Assembly (NCBI GenBank): GCA_964632995.1
Contig: CAZWDL010000017.1
Span: forward strand, 13,866-77,865
Source of the DNA: CAZWDL01 sp964632995
GTDB taxonomy: Bacteria > Bacteroidota > Bacteroidia > Chitinophagales > Saprospiraceae
Length of the DNA stretch: 64,000 nt
Direction of reading: 5' to 3'
Positions 51,303 to 60,296 of the stretch are shown in pieces. The position numbers were made by a program, and so were the translations under genes. Under the pieces are notes generated by a model that saw nothing but the letters and a program-made list of their open reading frames with translations, made no database searches and had not been told where the DNA came from. Positions within the stretch are counted from its first letter, which is position 1; the number at the start of each line of letters is the position of its first letter.

Positions 51303-54300
51303 ATGAGCTTTACACCCGCTAAAGCAAGGGCATTCTTTGTCCTATTGCTATCATTTGCCGCTTTCTCCTTGTTGGGGCAGGACATCTCCATCAGCGGAAC
51401 TGTCACCGGTGAGGATGAAGGCCCCCTGATCGGCGCCACGGTCAACTTGCAAGGAACCACCAAAGGCGTCATCACCGACCTGGATGGCCGATACAGCATT
51501 GAGGTGCCGTCGGAATCCGCCGTGCTGGTCTTTTCCTACGTAGGATATTCCGACCGGGAAATCGAAGTAGGAGGGCGCCGCAGCATCGATATCGAGCTTA
51601 CAACCAACACCAATCAGCTGGAGGAAGTCGTCGTCACCGGCTACGGCACACAGCAAAAACAGGACGTTACCGGCTCTATTTCCTCCGTCAAGGGTGAAGC
51701 GATCGGCAACCTGCCCGTAGCGGGCGCCTCTCAGGCGTTGCAGGGGCGCGCCGCCGGCGTGCAGGTCGTCCGTAACGGTGGAGCGCCGGGGTCGGGCGGC
51801 AGCATCCGCATCCGGGGCACCGGCACGGTGAACAACGCCGATCCGCTGATCGTCATCGACGGGGTGCCGCTGGCTTTCGGGAGCATCAACGACATCAACC
51901 CCAACGACATCGAATCCATCGAAGTACTAAAAGACGCTTCCTCCTCCGCCATCTACGGACAGCGCGCCGCCAACGGCGTCGTATTGATCACCACGAAGAA
52001 AGGCGGTTTTGGCGAGGACATATCGATTACCCTGAACGGTTACGGCGGGGTATCCAACGCCATCAACACCATCGAGGTGCTGGACGCCCCCACCCTGGCG
52101 GAGCTGAAACGGGAACGCTACACCAACGACGGCCTGGATGCAAATCCCATCTGGAACGAATCCGCTTTTCAGGTGCAGCGTACCGACTGGCAGGAAGAAT
52201 TGCTGGGGACCGGCGTCGTTCAGAACTACGACCTCACCGTCCGGGGCGGCGGCCAGAAGTCGAGCTTCGCCATTACAGGCGGCTACTTCAAGGACGACGG
52301 CATGATCAAGCAGTCGTTTTACGAACGCATCTACGCCCGCGTCAATTCCGAGCACCGGATTAACAACTGGCTGACCTTAGGTGAAAACCTGCAGCTGACC
52401 CGCCAGAGCGATAATTTTATTAATACCAACTCCGCCCAGACCGGCATCCTGTGGAGCGCCATCCGCTTCCACCCCGGCCTGCCGGTTATCGTGGAGGAAC
52501 CCCTGCCCGGCCACGAAATCGGCCAGTACGGCTCCTCGCAGGTCAGCGGCGAGTTCGGCGACATCAACAACCCGATCTTCACCGTCGACCAGGACCAGGA
52601 GGGGGAACGCGTCAGCAACCGCCTGCTCGGCAATGTCTTCGCCGACATTCAAATTTTTGACGGACTGAACTTCCGCGCCAATTTCGCGCTGGACGGCGGC
52701 ATCACCAACAGCCGGCGTTTCTTTCCGATCATCGATCAACAGATCCGGGCGCGCGCGCGCAATGAGCTGGACCAGTCGACCACCGAATTCTCTTCCCTGC
52801 TGGGAGAATATTTCCTCACCTTCGACAAAGTACTCGGCGAGCGCCACGCCGTCAAGGCCGTCGCCGGCTACACCGCTCAGAAGTTTGTCAGCGAAGGGTT
52901 TTCCGCCGAACGCCTCGACTTTCCCAACGAAGATCCGGATCAGCGCTTCCTGAGCACCGGCAACACCATCTCCGGCGCCAGCGGCGGCAAGTCCGAGAAC
53001 TCCCTGGTCTCAGCTTTCGGACGCCTCAATTACAGCTTCGATCAAAAGTACCTGCTGACGGCCACCTTCCGTGCCGACGGCTCCTCTCGCTTCGCTCCGG
53101 GCAATAAGTGGGGCTACTTCCCGGCCGTCTCCGCCGGCTGGCGCATCTCCCGCGAAGGATTCTTCGGCGAGGGAGGCCTCATCAGCTTCCTGCAGGTCAA
53201 CGCCGGCTGGGGTCAGCTCGGCAATCAGAATGTCGCCGACCTGCAGTACCTGGCCCTCGTCAGCAGCGGCCGCCGCTATTCTTTCGGCGGAGAGCAGGTC
53301 GTCGGTGCCAGCCTCAGCCGCATCCCCAACGAGAACATCTCCTGGGAAACCGCCGAAATGTTGAACTTCGGCGTGGATTTCGGACTGATCGACAACCGAC
53401 TCCTCGGCAATATCAGCTACTTCATCAAAGACACCAAAGACATGCTGCTGGCGCCGCCCACCGTCGGCTCCATCGGCCGGGCGAGCGTCCCCGATCAGAA
53501 CGTCGGCGAAATGCGCAACCAAGGCCTGGAAATCGAACTGGGCTATCAAAACAGAGCCGGCCGCGACTTTACCTACAATATCAGCGGCAACGCCTCCTTT
53601 ATCACCAATGAAGTCACCAAACTGTTCGATGGCAACTTCCTGGCTTCCCGCCGCTACGGCCGCCCCAATCAGGAAATCGCCCGCACCTTCGAAGGTGAGC
53701 CCATCGGCACTTTCTTCGGTTGGCGAACCGACGGCCTCTACCAGACCCAGGACGAGATCAACGCCGATGCGAATATCGCCGACGATCCGCGCAAGGAAAA
53801 CGGCCAGATCCAACCCGGCGATGTCCGCTTCCTGGACCTCAACGGCGACGGCCTCATCGACGACAATGACCGGACCATCATCGGCAATCCGCATCCCGAT
53901 GTCTCCTACGGCCTCAACGCCGGTATCAGCTATAAAGGCTTCGACGTCAACCTGTTCTTCCTGGGCGTGGCCGGCGTCGACATCTACAATGCCGATCGAA
54001 TGCAGGGCATCGATCCCACCTATCCGTTCAATCTATACGCCGAAACAGAGAACCGGTGGACGGGCCCCGGCACCAGCAACAGCATTCCCCGGATGACAAC
54101 CCGCCGCGATAACCTCAATTACCGCACTTCCGACCTTTTCGTGGAGAACGGCAGCTTCTTCCGCCTGAAAAACCTGACGCTGGGTTACACGCTGCCCCCA
54201 ACGCTCACCGAACGCATCGGCGTGCGCAACCTCCGCTTTTACATTACGGGGCAAAACGTATTTACCGTCACCGACTACTCGGGCATGGACCCCGAACCCG

Positions 54301-54392
54301 GCTATGTCGACGGCAACCTCCAGTTGAACGTCGACTACGCCCAATATCCACAGGCCCGTACCTGGACTTTCGGACTAACCGCCGGTTTCTAA
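51303..54392 (+). CDS. SusC/RagA family TonB-dependent transporter (pair 2)
   Basis: A 1,029-residue outer-membrane transporter. Signal peptide (FFVLLLSFAAFSLLGQ), carboxypeptidase-regulatory-like domain (about 25-105: SGTVTGEDEGPLIGATV), TonB-box segment EEVVVTGYGTQQKQDVTGSI, plug (RIRGTGTVNNADPLIVIDG) and a barrel ending in ARTWTFGLTAGF, whose terminal Phe is a proper outer-membrane signature. It differs strongly from SusC 1, so the two pairs have different ligands. GC-rich codon use here is higher by eye than in pair 1 (11.4-15.9 kb), which is more AT-rich. The SusD gene starts 42 bp after its stop. Confidence 0.93.
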   Translation: MSFTPAKARAFFVLLLSFAAFSLLGQDISISGTVTGEDEGPLIGATVNLQGTTKGVITDLDGRYSIEVPSESAVLVFSYVGYSDREIEVGGRRSIDIELTTNTNQLEEVVVTGYGTQQKQDVTGSISSVKGEAIGNLPVAGASQALQGRAAGVQVVRNGGAPGSGGSIRIRGTGTVNNADPLIVIDGVPLAFGSINDINPNDIESIEVLKDASSSAIYGQRAANGVVLITTKKGGFGEDISITLNGYGGVSNAINTIEVLDAPTLAELKRERYTNDGLDANPIWNESAFQVQRTDWQEELLGTGVVQNYDLTVRGGGQKSSFAITGGYFKDDGMIKQSFYERIYARVNSEHRINNWLTLGENLQLTRQSDNFINTNSAQTGILWSAIRFHPGLPVIVEEPLPGHEIGQYGSSQVSGEFGDINNPIFTVDQDQEGERVSNRLLGNVFADIQIFDGLNFRANFALDGGITNSRRFFPIIDQQIRARARNELDQSTTEFSSLLGEYFLTFDKVLGERHAVKAVAGYTAQKFVSEGFSAERLDFPNEDPDQRFLSTGNTISGASGGKSENSLVSAFGRLNYSFDQKYLLTATFRADGSSRFAPGNKWGYFPAVSAGWRISREGFFGEGGLISFLQVNAGWGQLGNQNVADLQYLALVSSGRRYSFGGEQVVGASLSRIPNENISWETAEMLNFGVDFGLIDNRLLGNISYFIKDTKDMLLAPPTVGSIGRASVPDQNVGEMRNQGLEIELGYQNRAGRDFTYNISGNASFITNEVTKLFDGNFLASRRYGRPNQEIARTFEGEPIGTFFGWRTDGLYQTQDEINADANIADDPRKENGQIQPGDVRFLDLNGDGLIDDNDRTIIGNPHPDVSYGLNAGISYKGFDVNLFFLGVAGVDIYNADRMQGIDPTYPFNLYAETENRWTGPGTSNSIPRMTTRRDNLNYRTSDLFVENGSFFRLKNLTLGYTLPPTLTERIGVRNLRFYITGQNVFTVTDYSGMDPEPGYVDGNLQLNVDYAQYPQARTWTFGLTAGF

Positions 54393-54434
54393 GCAACATT
54401 ACTTTTGATCAAAAAAAAAACGATCGATATCACC

Positions 54435-55874
54435 ATGAAAAAATTAATATTCCTCCTTCCAATCCTTTTTCTGGCCGCCGGCTGCAGTGAGGAGTTCCTG
54501 GAGTCGACGCCCTATGGTCAATCGACCTCGGCGAGCTTCTGGAGAAACGCCGACGACGCCCGCGCCGCCGTCAACGCCATGTACGAGCCGCTGCGCGCTG
54601 AAGAATTCTACGGCCATTCCGAACAGACCTTTGAGATCTGTTCCGACGACTTCTGGCGCGCCGGCGATCACGGTGAAGACCAGGCCATCGAAGAATTCAC
54701 CTTCGACGCCGACAACGCCCAGGTGCGTTTCAGCTACCCCTACAAATACGAGGTCATCAACCGCGCCAATGCCGTACTGATCAACGTACCGAACATCGAT
54801 ATGGACCCAAAGCTAAAAGACGAACTGCTGGGAGAAGCCTACTTCATGCGCGGCTTCGCCAATTGGCGCCTGCACGTCATCCACGGCGAATTTCCGCTGA
54901 TTACCGAAGAGGATGTCCGCACCAATAACTTCAACAAACCCAAGGCCACCCTCGAGGAAGTGCGGGCCGCCATCGAAGCCGACTGGCTGGAGGCTGCCGC
55001 CCGCCTGCCGGAGACTTATCCGCCGGCTGATCTGGGCCGCCCCACCAGCGGCACCGCCAACGGTTTCCTCGCCAAGCTGTACCTGTATACGGAAGACCTT
55101 CCAAAGGTCATCGAATACGGCGAAAAAGTCATCAACGGACCCTATCCGCTTGCCAGCGACTACGGTGATAACTTCCGCATCGAAACGGAGAACAACCCGG
55201 AAATGCTATTCGCCGTACAATGCCTCGACGGATGGGCCGGCTCCTCTTATCGCATTTACACCACTCCGCGCCCCTGGGGCGGCTGGGACTTTCACGAGCC
55301 GATCCAGGACCTGGTCGATGAATTCGAAGCCGACGACCCCCGCCTTGACTACACTGTCTTCAAACCGGGCGATGTCGTCGACCTGGGCGGCGACCGCGGC
55401 CCCACGGAATACACGGCCGACCTGTCACAAACCGGCTACCACTTTCGTAAATTCGCTTCCTGGCGCTCCTCCGGCGGCCTCGACGACGGGCAGAACATTC
55501 CCATCCTGCGCACCGCTGATGTCTACCTGATGGTCGCCGAAGCCAAAATCCGCCAGTCGGGCGGCGGCGCCGGCGACACCGAGTTGAATGCCGTGCGCAC
55601 GCGCGCCGGCCTCGCTCCCATCAACGGTGCAACTATAGAAGATCTCATCCACGAGCGGCGCGTGGAACTGGCCGGCGAAAACCAACGCCACCAGGACCTG
55701 ATGCGCTGGGATAAGGCCGGAATCATCAATATCGTCGATCACTACCAGATCGACCGAGGGCCCTTCAAACCGTCCCGCAACTTCCAGAAACCCAAGCACT
55801 ATTATTTCCCCATTCCGCAGCGGGAAATAGACCTGAGCAACGGCGTGCTGGAACAGAATCCGGAGTATCAGTAG
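54435..55874 (+). CDS. RagB/SusD family nutrient-uptake lipoprotein (pair 2)
   Basis: A 479-residue SusD homologue from the MKKLIFLL start at 54435; the frame opens ten codons earlier with a Lys/Ile stretch that is not a signal peptide. Lipobox LAAGC (Cys16). Family segments: GEAYFMRGFANWRLHVIHG with FPLI (about 135-158), YPPADLGRPTSGTANGFLAKLYLYTED, IPILRTADVYLMVAEAKIRQ and IHERRVELAGENQRHQDLMRW. It would cap the SusC 2 barrel on the cell surface. Followed by a structured 200-bp intergenic region. Confidence 0.93.
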   Translation: MKKLIFLLPILFLAAGCSEEFLESTPYGQSTSASFWRNADDARAAVNAMYEPLRAEEFYGHSEQTFEICSDDFWRAGDHGEDQAIEEFTFDADNAQVRFSYPYKYEVINRANAVLINVPNIDMDPKLKDELLGEAYFMRGFANWRLHVIHGEFPLITEEDVRTNNFNKPKATLEEVRAAIEADWLEAAARLPETYPPADLGRPTSGTANGFLAKLYLYTEDLPKVIEYGEKVINGPYPLASDYGDNFRIETENNPEMLFAVQCLDGWAGSSYRIYTTPRPWGGWDFHEPIQDLVDEFEADDPRLDYTVFKPGDVVDLGGDRGPTEYTADLSQTGYHFRKFASWRSSGGLDDGQNIPILRTADVYLMVAEAKIRQSGGGAGDTELNAVRTRAGLAPINGATIEDLIHERRVELAGENQRHQDLMRWDKAGIINIVDHYQIDRGPFKPSRNFQKPKHYYFPIPQREIDLSNGVLEQNPEYQ

Positions 55875-56062
55875 GCAGTTGGCAGTTGGCAGACCTCTAG
55901 TGAACATCGTTCCCGCAAAAAAGCGGACTACCTTTAGTCCAGGTGACATCTCCGACCGGAGGGAGGAGGTATCACCTGGACGGGGGAAGCTGAAAATCAG
56001 TTCCTTACGAAAAGGTAGTTAAAAGTGAGCAGTGGGGCAGATCCTACTGCCTACTGCCTACT
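55874..56062. repeat. Structured intergenic region with heptad-repeat arms
   Basis: GTAGGCAGTTGGCAGTTGGCAG (broken here as GTAGGCAGTTGGCAG plus TTGGCAG) starts at the SusD stop; CTACTGC CTACTGC CTACTAA lies at 56042-56062. GTAGGCAGT and ACTGCCTAC are exact complements. Between them TCCAGGTGA/TCACCTGGA form a 9-bp stem (about 55938-55981) enclosing CTCC-GACC-GGAG, and GGACT/AGTCC form another. No coding potential was seen. Confidence 0.65.
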
Positions 56063-56074
56063 AATTCCCTCATC

Positions 56075-56527
56075 ATGAATTACACCTCTCTCATAATTCT
56101 AGCGATCATCACTCTCCACAGTTGCGGCTCCGCTCCGGAGACGACGATCCGGGGCGTCTGGAAGGTTGACTCCGTCTATTTGTATTACAACGGTTTTGAG
56201 CAGCGGCAGTACCAACCGGGTAGTGACTGGGCGACTTATCACTACAATCCGGAAGGGACGGTTCGTGAAATAAAATTCGACACCTACCGGTCGTACTCCT
56301 ACGACTTTATCGGCGACACTTTGCTTTGGCGAAGCGCCGCTGGACAATTGCAGGGCAAATATGAGATCCTACTGCTAAGCCCTGAGCGAATGGTTCTTAA
56401 AAAAGAAAAAGCCCCTATTTTTCCCGGCAAAAACCAGGAGCGCTTCGAGGTGCGATACTTCTCCCGGACCGAGCTGCCGACTCATCCCACCACGCCTTAC
56501 CGGCCTCCGCAAGAAAGGGCTGACTGA
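56075..56527 (+). CDS. Small lipocalin-like lipoprotein
   Basis: A 150-residue lipoprotein (lipobox LHSCG, Cys17). RGVWKVDSVYLYYNG near the N-terminus and alternating beta-strands with LLWRSAAGQLQGKYEILLLSP look like a lipocalin-like small barrel common in Bacteroidota, but the match is weak. The C-terminus is Pro/Thr-rich. The stop codon overlaps the next ATG (TGATG at 56525-56529), so the two proteins are made together. Confidence 0.65.
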   Translation: MNYTSLIILAIITLHSCGSAPETTIRGVWKVDSVYLYYNGFEQRQYQPGSDWATYHYNPEGTVREIKFDTYRSYSYDFIGDTLLWRSAAGQLQGKYEILLLSPERMVLKKEKAPIFPGKNQERFEVRYFSRTELPTHPTTPYRPPQERAD

Positions 56528-57684
56528 TGGAAAGATTCCTGCCATTGCTATTCTTCTTTTATTGCTCTTTGCTAAACGGACAAAATCTCGTCCCCAATTC
56601 CGGGTTTGAATCTTATTTCAACTGTCCGCCCTACCCGGGGCAGATCCACGAAGCTATCGCCTGGGATTCACCAAACAATCAGACGACTGACTTTTTTCAC
56701 CGTTGCGCCGATCCGGCGGGCGGAGCGAGTGTCCCCGCTAATCTTCTCGGCACACAGGAACCGTATCGCGGCGACGGCTACGCCGGCATTCGCACCTGGA
56801 TCCCTGTCATCGAAGGCAATCCGCTTTACCGGGAGTATTTGTCGGTTCGACTCACGGCGCCTCTCCTTGCCGGCGAGCGCTACGCCGTGCGGTTCTGGGT
56901 CAGCATCGCCGAAGCGTCGAGTCATGTTTCGGACGACATTGGGCTTTACTTTTCCGCCGAGCCGGTTTCCCAGCAGCCCCTTTACGCCGTCGAGCCCCAC
57001 ATCCGCCAGCCGGAGGGCCGGCTGCTGGAGGACACCGGCAACTGGATACCCATCAGCGGAGAATACACCGCCTCCGGAGGAGAGCAATACTTGCTTATCG
57101 GGAACTTTCTGGATGATGAAACGATGACCCGCCGTATGGTTGCTGACCGGGAACCGGTCGTTTACTACTACATCGACGAGGTGGAAGTGCGATCCTGCAG
57201 CCGATTGGAAAACCAGGAAGTAAGCATCGACACGACCCTCTGTCCGGGCCGTACTCTTCTCCTGCGAGGTACGCCCGGCGCAGAAGCCTATCGCTGGAAC
57301 GACGGAACATTCCTCCCTGAAAAATGGATTGATGCCCCGGGCGCCTTTACGGTAGAAAGCAGGTTTCTTTGTTTTATTCAAAAAACGACCTTCCAGGTAA
57401 GCACAGGGGATTGCGATTGTGATTTGGATTGGCCCAATCCTCTGTTTTTCCAACCCGGAACCGTTTTGTCCCTTCCCTTACCTTCCCGGATCCTCCGGAT
57501 AGAATTCCACCTATTCGACGCCTGGGGCCGCCGGGTAAGCCGCCAAACGGCGACGGGTACGCTGGTGCTCCCTTCCCTGGCCGCCGGCGCTTACTTTTGG
57601 CGAGCGGAAATTCAGTGTAGCAATGATTCCGGAAAGCCGTTGGAGATCCAACAAAGAGGAAAGCTGATTGTAGTAACGGAATAG
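56527..57684 (+). CDS. Secreted protein with NLVPNSGFE-type domain
   Basis: A 385-residue exported protein with signal peptide MERFLPLLFFFYCSLLNG. The mature part opens with QNLVPNSGFESYFNCPPYPG, a start seen in many Bacteroidota surface proteins, and continues as a jelly-roll-like domain (about 25-230) with LSVRLTAPLLAGERYAVRFW. Pairs of cysteines (CPPYPG, HRCADPA, VRSCS, DTTLCPG) may form disulfides. The C-terminal 80 residues look like a gliding-motility CHU/T9SS-associated sandwich (LFDAWGRRVSRQTATGTLVLPSLAAGAYFWR pattern, core LFDAWGRRV), suggesting type IX export. Function unknown. Confidence 0.7.
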   Translation: MERFLPLLFFFYCSLLNGQNLVPNSGFESYFNCPPYPGQIHEAIAWDSPNNQTTDFFHRCADPAGGASVPANLLGTQEPYRGDGYAGIRTWIPVIEGNPLYREYLSVRLTAPLLAGERYAVRFWVSIAEASSHVSDDIGLYFSAEPVSQQPLYAVEPHIRQPEGRLLEDTGNWIPISGEYTASGGEQYLLIGNFLDDETMTRRMVADREPVVYYYIDEVEVRSCSRLENQEVSIDTTLCPGRTLLLRGTPGAEAYRWNDGTFLPEKWIDAPGAFTVESRFLCFIQKTTFQVSTGDCDCDLDWPNPLFFQPGTVLSLPLPSRILRIEFHLFDAWGRRVSRQTATGTLVLPSLAAGAYFWRAEIQCSNDSGKPLEIQQRGKLIVVTE

Positions 57685-57720
57685 CTGAGTGCTGATGACT
57701 GCTAACTGAAGACTGCTCCT
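57684..57720. repeat. Degenerate 7-bp-periodic sequence between convergent genes
   Basis: GAGTGCTGATGACTGCTAAC and GAAGACTGCTCC show a loose seven-base rhythm. It is the whole 36-bp gap between two convergent genes, so a bidirectional stop signal is likely, although the hairpin is weak. Confidence 0.35.
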
Positions 57721-59028
57721 TCACGTTCTCACCCACGACGGCGTCATCAGCATCGGTTTTCGTTCTTTTTGGCGGAAGTAAACCGTCGCCAGAATGCCGA
57801 AAAGGATGGTGACAGCGCCCATGGCATAAGCACAAATGGTGAAGAAGGCAAGCCAGCTGACGTTGGCGGCGCCGAAGTTCTTAAAGAAGAGGATAGCCAC
57901 GCTGCCCAGGTAGCCGAAAGCGTCGGCAACGTACATCAGGTAGCCGATGTTGCTTTTGTATTTAAACAGGGCAATCCATCGTTCAAACAGCATGGTATGG
58001 TAGGAAATATAGGCGAGGTACATGCCGAAGCCGATAATGATCATCCAGGCGGCGGGCGGCAACAGGTTTTGGCTGAAGAGCCAGGTGGCGCCGATGACCA
58101 GCACGCCGCCCACCAGGATGATTCCCTGGTTGGCGTAGAAAGCCAGGCGGTTATTGCTGATAACCATCATGGCTCCGACGATGAGAAGCACGCTGACGGC
58201 AATTGGAATCTCGGCGGTCACTAAAATCTCGGGAGCATCGCCATAGCCGAGAGCCGCCCACAGCTCCACGGCGAAGTTATCGCGGACATCCCGGAAGATG
58301 GTCAGGGCAATATAGATGCCCACCATCAGAATAATGCCGGGTGCAAAGGTGAGAAAAAAGCGACGGCGCTGGCGGCGGTCCATCGGCACCCGCTGCGTGC
58401 GCATTTCTTCATCCTCTGCGGAAGGCGGTGGTATCTTGCTGAGCATCCACACGCCCACCAGCAACAGGGGCACGAACAGCAAGCCTGTCGCAAAGGGCAT
58501 CCAGAATTCCGTAAAACCGTAATCGTCGATGAGCCACTTGCCGCTTGCTTTGACGAAACCGGAGGAAACGATGAAGCTGGTCGCCATCCCTGCTCCCAGC
58601 AGCTCGGTATAGCGGCGACCTTCCAAAAAGGCAAACACGATACCCCAGATCATCCCCAGCGGCAGTCCGTTGAAAAACAAAGCGATAAAATTGTAAGGAT
58701 AAGGCATTATTCCGAACAAGAAGAGCGCCATCCAGGCCAGGCCGATAAGTACCAGAATGCTCCGGATCCGGCCGGCCGGCGTCATTTCTGAAACCACCTT
58801 AATGCCGATAAACTTAGAGAGCATGTAGCCCATTACCTGCGTAGTGATGAGTATAATTTTATAATCGACGCCCCACAGCGTCAGACCGTCGTACATGGCG
58901 GCGGTGAAAGGCTTGCGAAAAGCGTACATGCTGCAATACGTGAGAAAGGCGGCAGCCATACAGAAAAGCGAAAAATAGACGCCGTTGGTCTGCGAAAGCC
59001 AGCGGGTGATGCGGGATGAAGGTGGCAT
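57721..59028 (-). CDS. DUF5690 family MFS-like membrane protein
   Basis: A 435-residue protein with about twelve membrane helices, matching DUF5690: FSLFCMAAAFLTYCSMYAFR near residue 20, the start of a major-facilitator-like fold similar to organophosphate antiporters, then GYMLSKFIGIKVVSEM, NGLPLGMIWGIVFAFLEGRR (about 118-137) and YLMYVADAFGYLGSVAILF. The family is uncharacterised. The next gene upstream in the operon is a phosphonate-type dehydrogenase, so import of an organophosphonate or phosphate ester is a reasonable hypothesis. The gene has its own gap of 166 bp before the dehydrogenase gene ends. Confidence 0.8.
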   Translation of the reverse strand: MPPSSRITRWLSQTNGVYFSLFCMAAAFLTYCSMYAFRKPFTAAMYDGLTLWGVDYKIILITTQVMGYMLSKFIGIKVVSEMTPAGRIRSILVLIGLAWMALFLFGIMPYPYNFIALFFNGLPLGMIWGIVFAFLEGRRYTELLGAGMATSFIVSSGFVKASGKWLIDDYGFTEFWMPFATGLLFVPLLLVGVWMLSKIPPPSAEDEEMRTQRVPMDRRQRRRFFLTFAPGIILMVGIYIALTIFRDVRDNFAVELWAALGYGDAPEILVTAEIPIAVSVLLIVGAMMVISNNRLAFYANQGIILVGGVLVIGATWLFSQNLLPPAAWMIIIGFGMYLAYISYHTMLFERWIALFKYKSNIGYLMYVADAFGYLGSVAILFFKNFGAANVSWLAFFTICAYAMGAVTILFGILATVYFRQKERKPMLMTPSWVRT

Positions 59029-59194
59029 AGGATGTTGGCGAATAAGTTTTTGGAAAAAACTGCAATCTCAGTACCGAATGAGATCAAATTCCACCATCGT
59101 CTAAAACTAGCTATTTCCTCTCTTCCCCGTTACCGGAAGAGGATTAAGTTTTTGTAAAATTATGAAAAGCCAGTTCCAAATCCAGTAACCTAAA

Positions 59195-60277
59195 TTACAC
59201 CTTAACCCCCACCCGAAACGGATTTTCCCGAAGAGCATAGGCAAAGGCCTCGTTCACCTGATCCAACGTGTAGGGATCGTAGATGAGCTGAACGAAAGGA
59301 AAGCGCCGGTGATGCGTTTCCATAAATTCAGCGGCCCGGACCAGGTCCTGCTCATTGTAGTTGTGCAATCCTCTGATGGTGTGAATATGCCGCACTACCC
59401 GTTCAGCATCAATCCGCAAAGGCCGCTGCGGGAAAACCGCGCCGACCCAGATGGCCATTCCTCCTATACCGACTACTTCCAGCGTGTTTTCCATAGCTTC
59501 GGGAACGCCGCTCGTTTCAATGACGACATCCACAGAGGGTTCATCCGGCAGTTGCTTTCGTAGCACATTCTGTCGATCAGGAATAGCTTTTGTTGCGAAA
59601 TCGGCGCCGAACTTTTTGGAAAGCGCCAGGCGATGCTCATCCACATCTACAGCAATCACCTGCTGCGCCCCATCGGTTTTGCTCATCGCACAGGCCACCA
59701 TGCCCAGCATGCCCGTTCCGGAAACCAGCACTCTTTTCCCCGTGAGGTTTCCCGCCAGCCGGACCGCGCCGGCAATCGTCGCCACGGCACAATTGAGGAT
59801 CGCGGCGACCGGCAGGGGCACCGCCTCGTCGATCTTCACCACCGGCGTGTGCGGACGCAGAAGCGTGTGCTGCCCAAGTCCGCCGTGGAGAGTGTTTTCT
59901 TCGGTGAATTGCTCATGGCCGTACTTGAACAGCCCTTTCTCTTTTTGCGGAATACCTGCTTTGGCCATCTCCCCATCCGGGCGGCCAGCGAAGATGGCCC
60001 AGGTTATGCGGTCGCCTGCTTCCAGCCGCCGGCCTCGCTGGTCGGTCCGTGGTGTTTCTGCTCCAAAAGCGATAATGCGGCCGACGGTTTCATGACCGAG
60101 AATGGTAGGTGTTTTTTCCTTTCTTTCACCCGAAAAGGTCTTCAAATCGCTGCGGCAAAGAGTGGTGTACTCGTTGCGGATGAGGAGTTCGCCGGATTTC
60201 AGAGGGGGAATGCCCACCCTGATAAGTTCCAGGGGACGGTCAGGGGCATGGAAAACTACTACTTTGCTCTCTTTCAT
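59195..60277 (-). CDS. Phosphonate-cluster-type zinc-binding dehydrogenase (TIGR03366-like)
   Basis: A 360-residue medium-chain dehydrogenase from the ATG at 60275-60277; a TTG nine codons upstream would overlap the GNAT stop. Catalytic zinc ligands Cys41 and His62-Glu63 (TLCRSDL, LGHETVGR) are present, with Cys163 downstream. GIPQKEKGLFKYGHE (108-122) and the LHGGLGQHTLL stretch match the putative phosphonate-catabolism dehydrogenase group. The structural zinc lobe of classical ADHs is lost: the Cys-rich loop reads FAGRPDGEMAKAG with no Cys, and the usual PQKC is PQKE. The Rossmann part (about 170-300) has VSGTGMLGMVA. It may oxidise a phosphonate alcohol to its aldehyde. Confidence 0.8.
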   Translation of the reverse strand: MKESKVVVFHAPDRPLELIRVGIPPLKSGELLIRNEYTTLCRSDLKTFSGERKEKTPTILGHETVGRIIAFGAETPRTDQRGRRLEAGDRITWAIFAGRPDGEMAKAGIPQKEKGLFKYGHEQFTEENTLHGGLGQHTLLRPHTPVVKIDEAVPLPVAAILNCAVATIAGAVRLAGNLTGKRVLVSGTGMLGMVACAMSKTDGAQQVIAVDVDEHRLALSKKFGADFATKAIPDRQNVLRKQLPDEPSVDVVIETSGVPEAMENTLEVVGIGGMAIWVGAVFPQRPLRIDAERVVRHIHTIRGLHNYNEQDLVRAAEFMETHHRRFPFVQLIYDPYTLDQVNEAFAYALRENPFRVGVKV

Positions 60278-60296
60278 GGATTCATTTTTAGTAGTC

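Noticed and set aside
53010..53894. Minus-strand open frame of 294 codons inside SusC 2
   Set aside because: Antisense of a conserved barrel; Asp/Val/Ala-rich with no domain.
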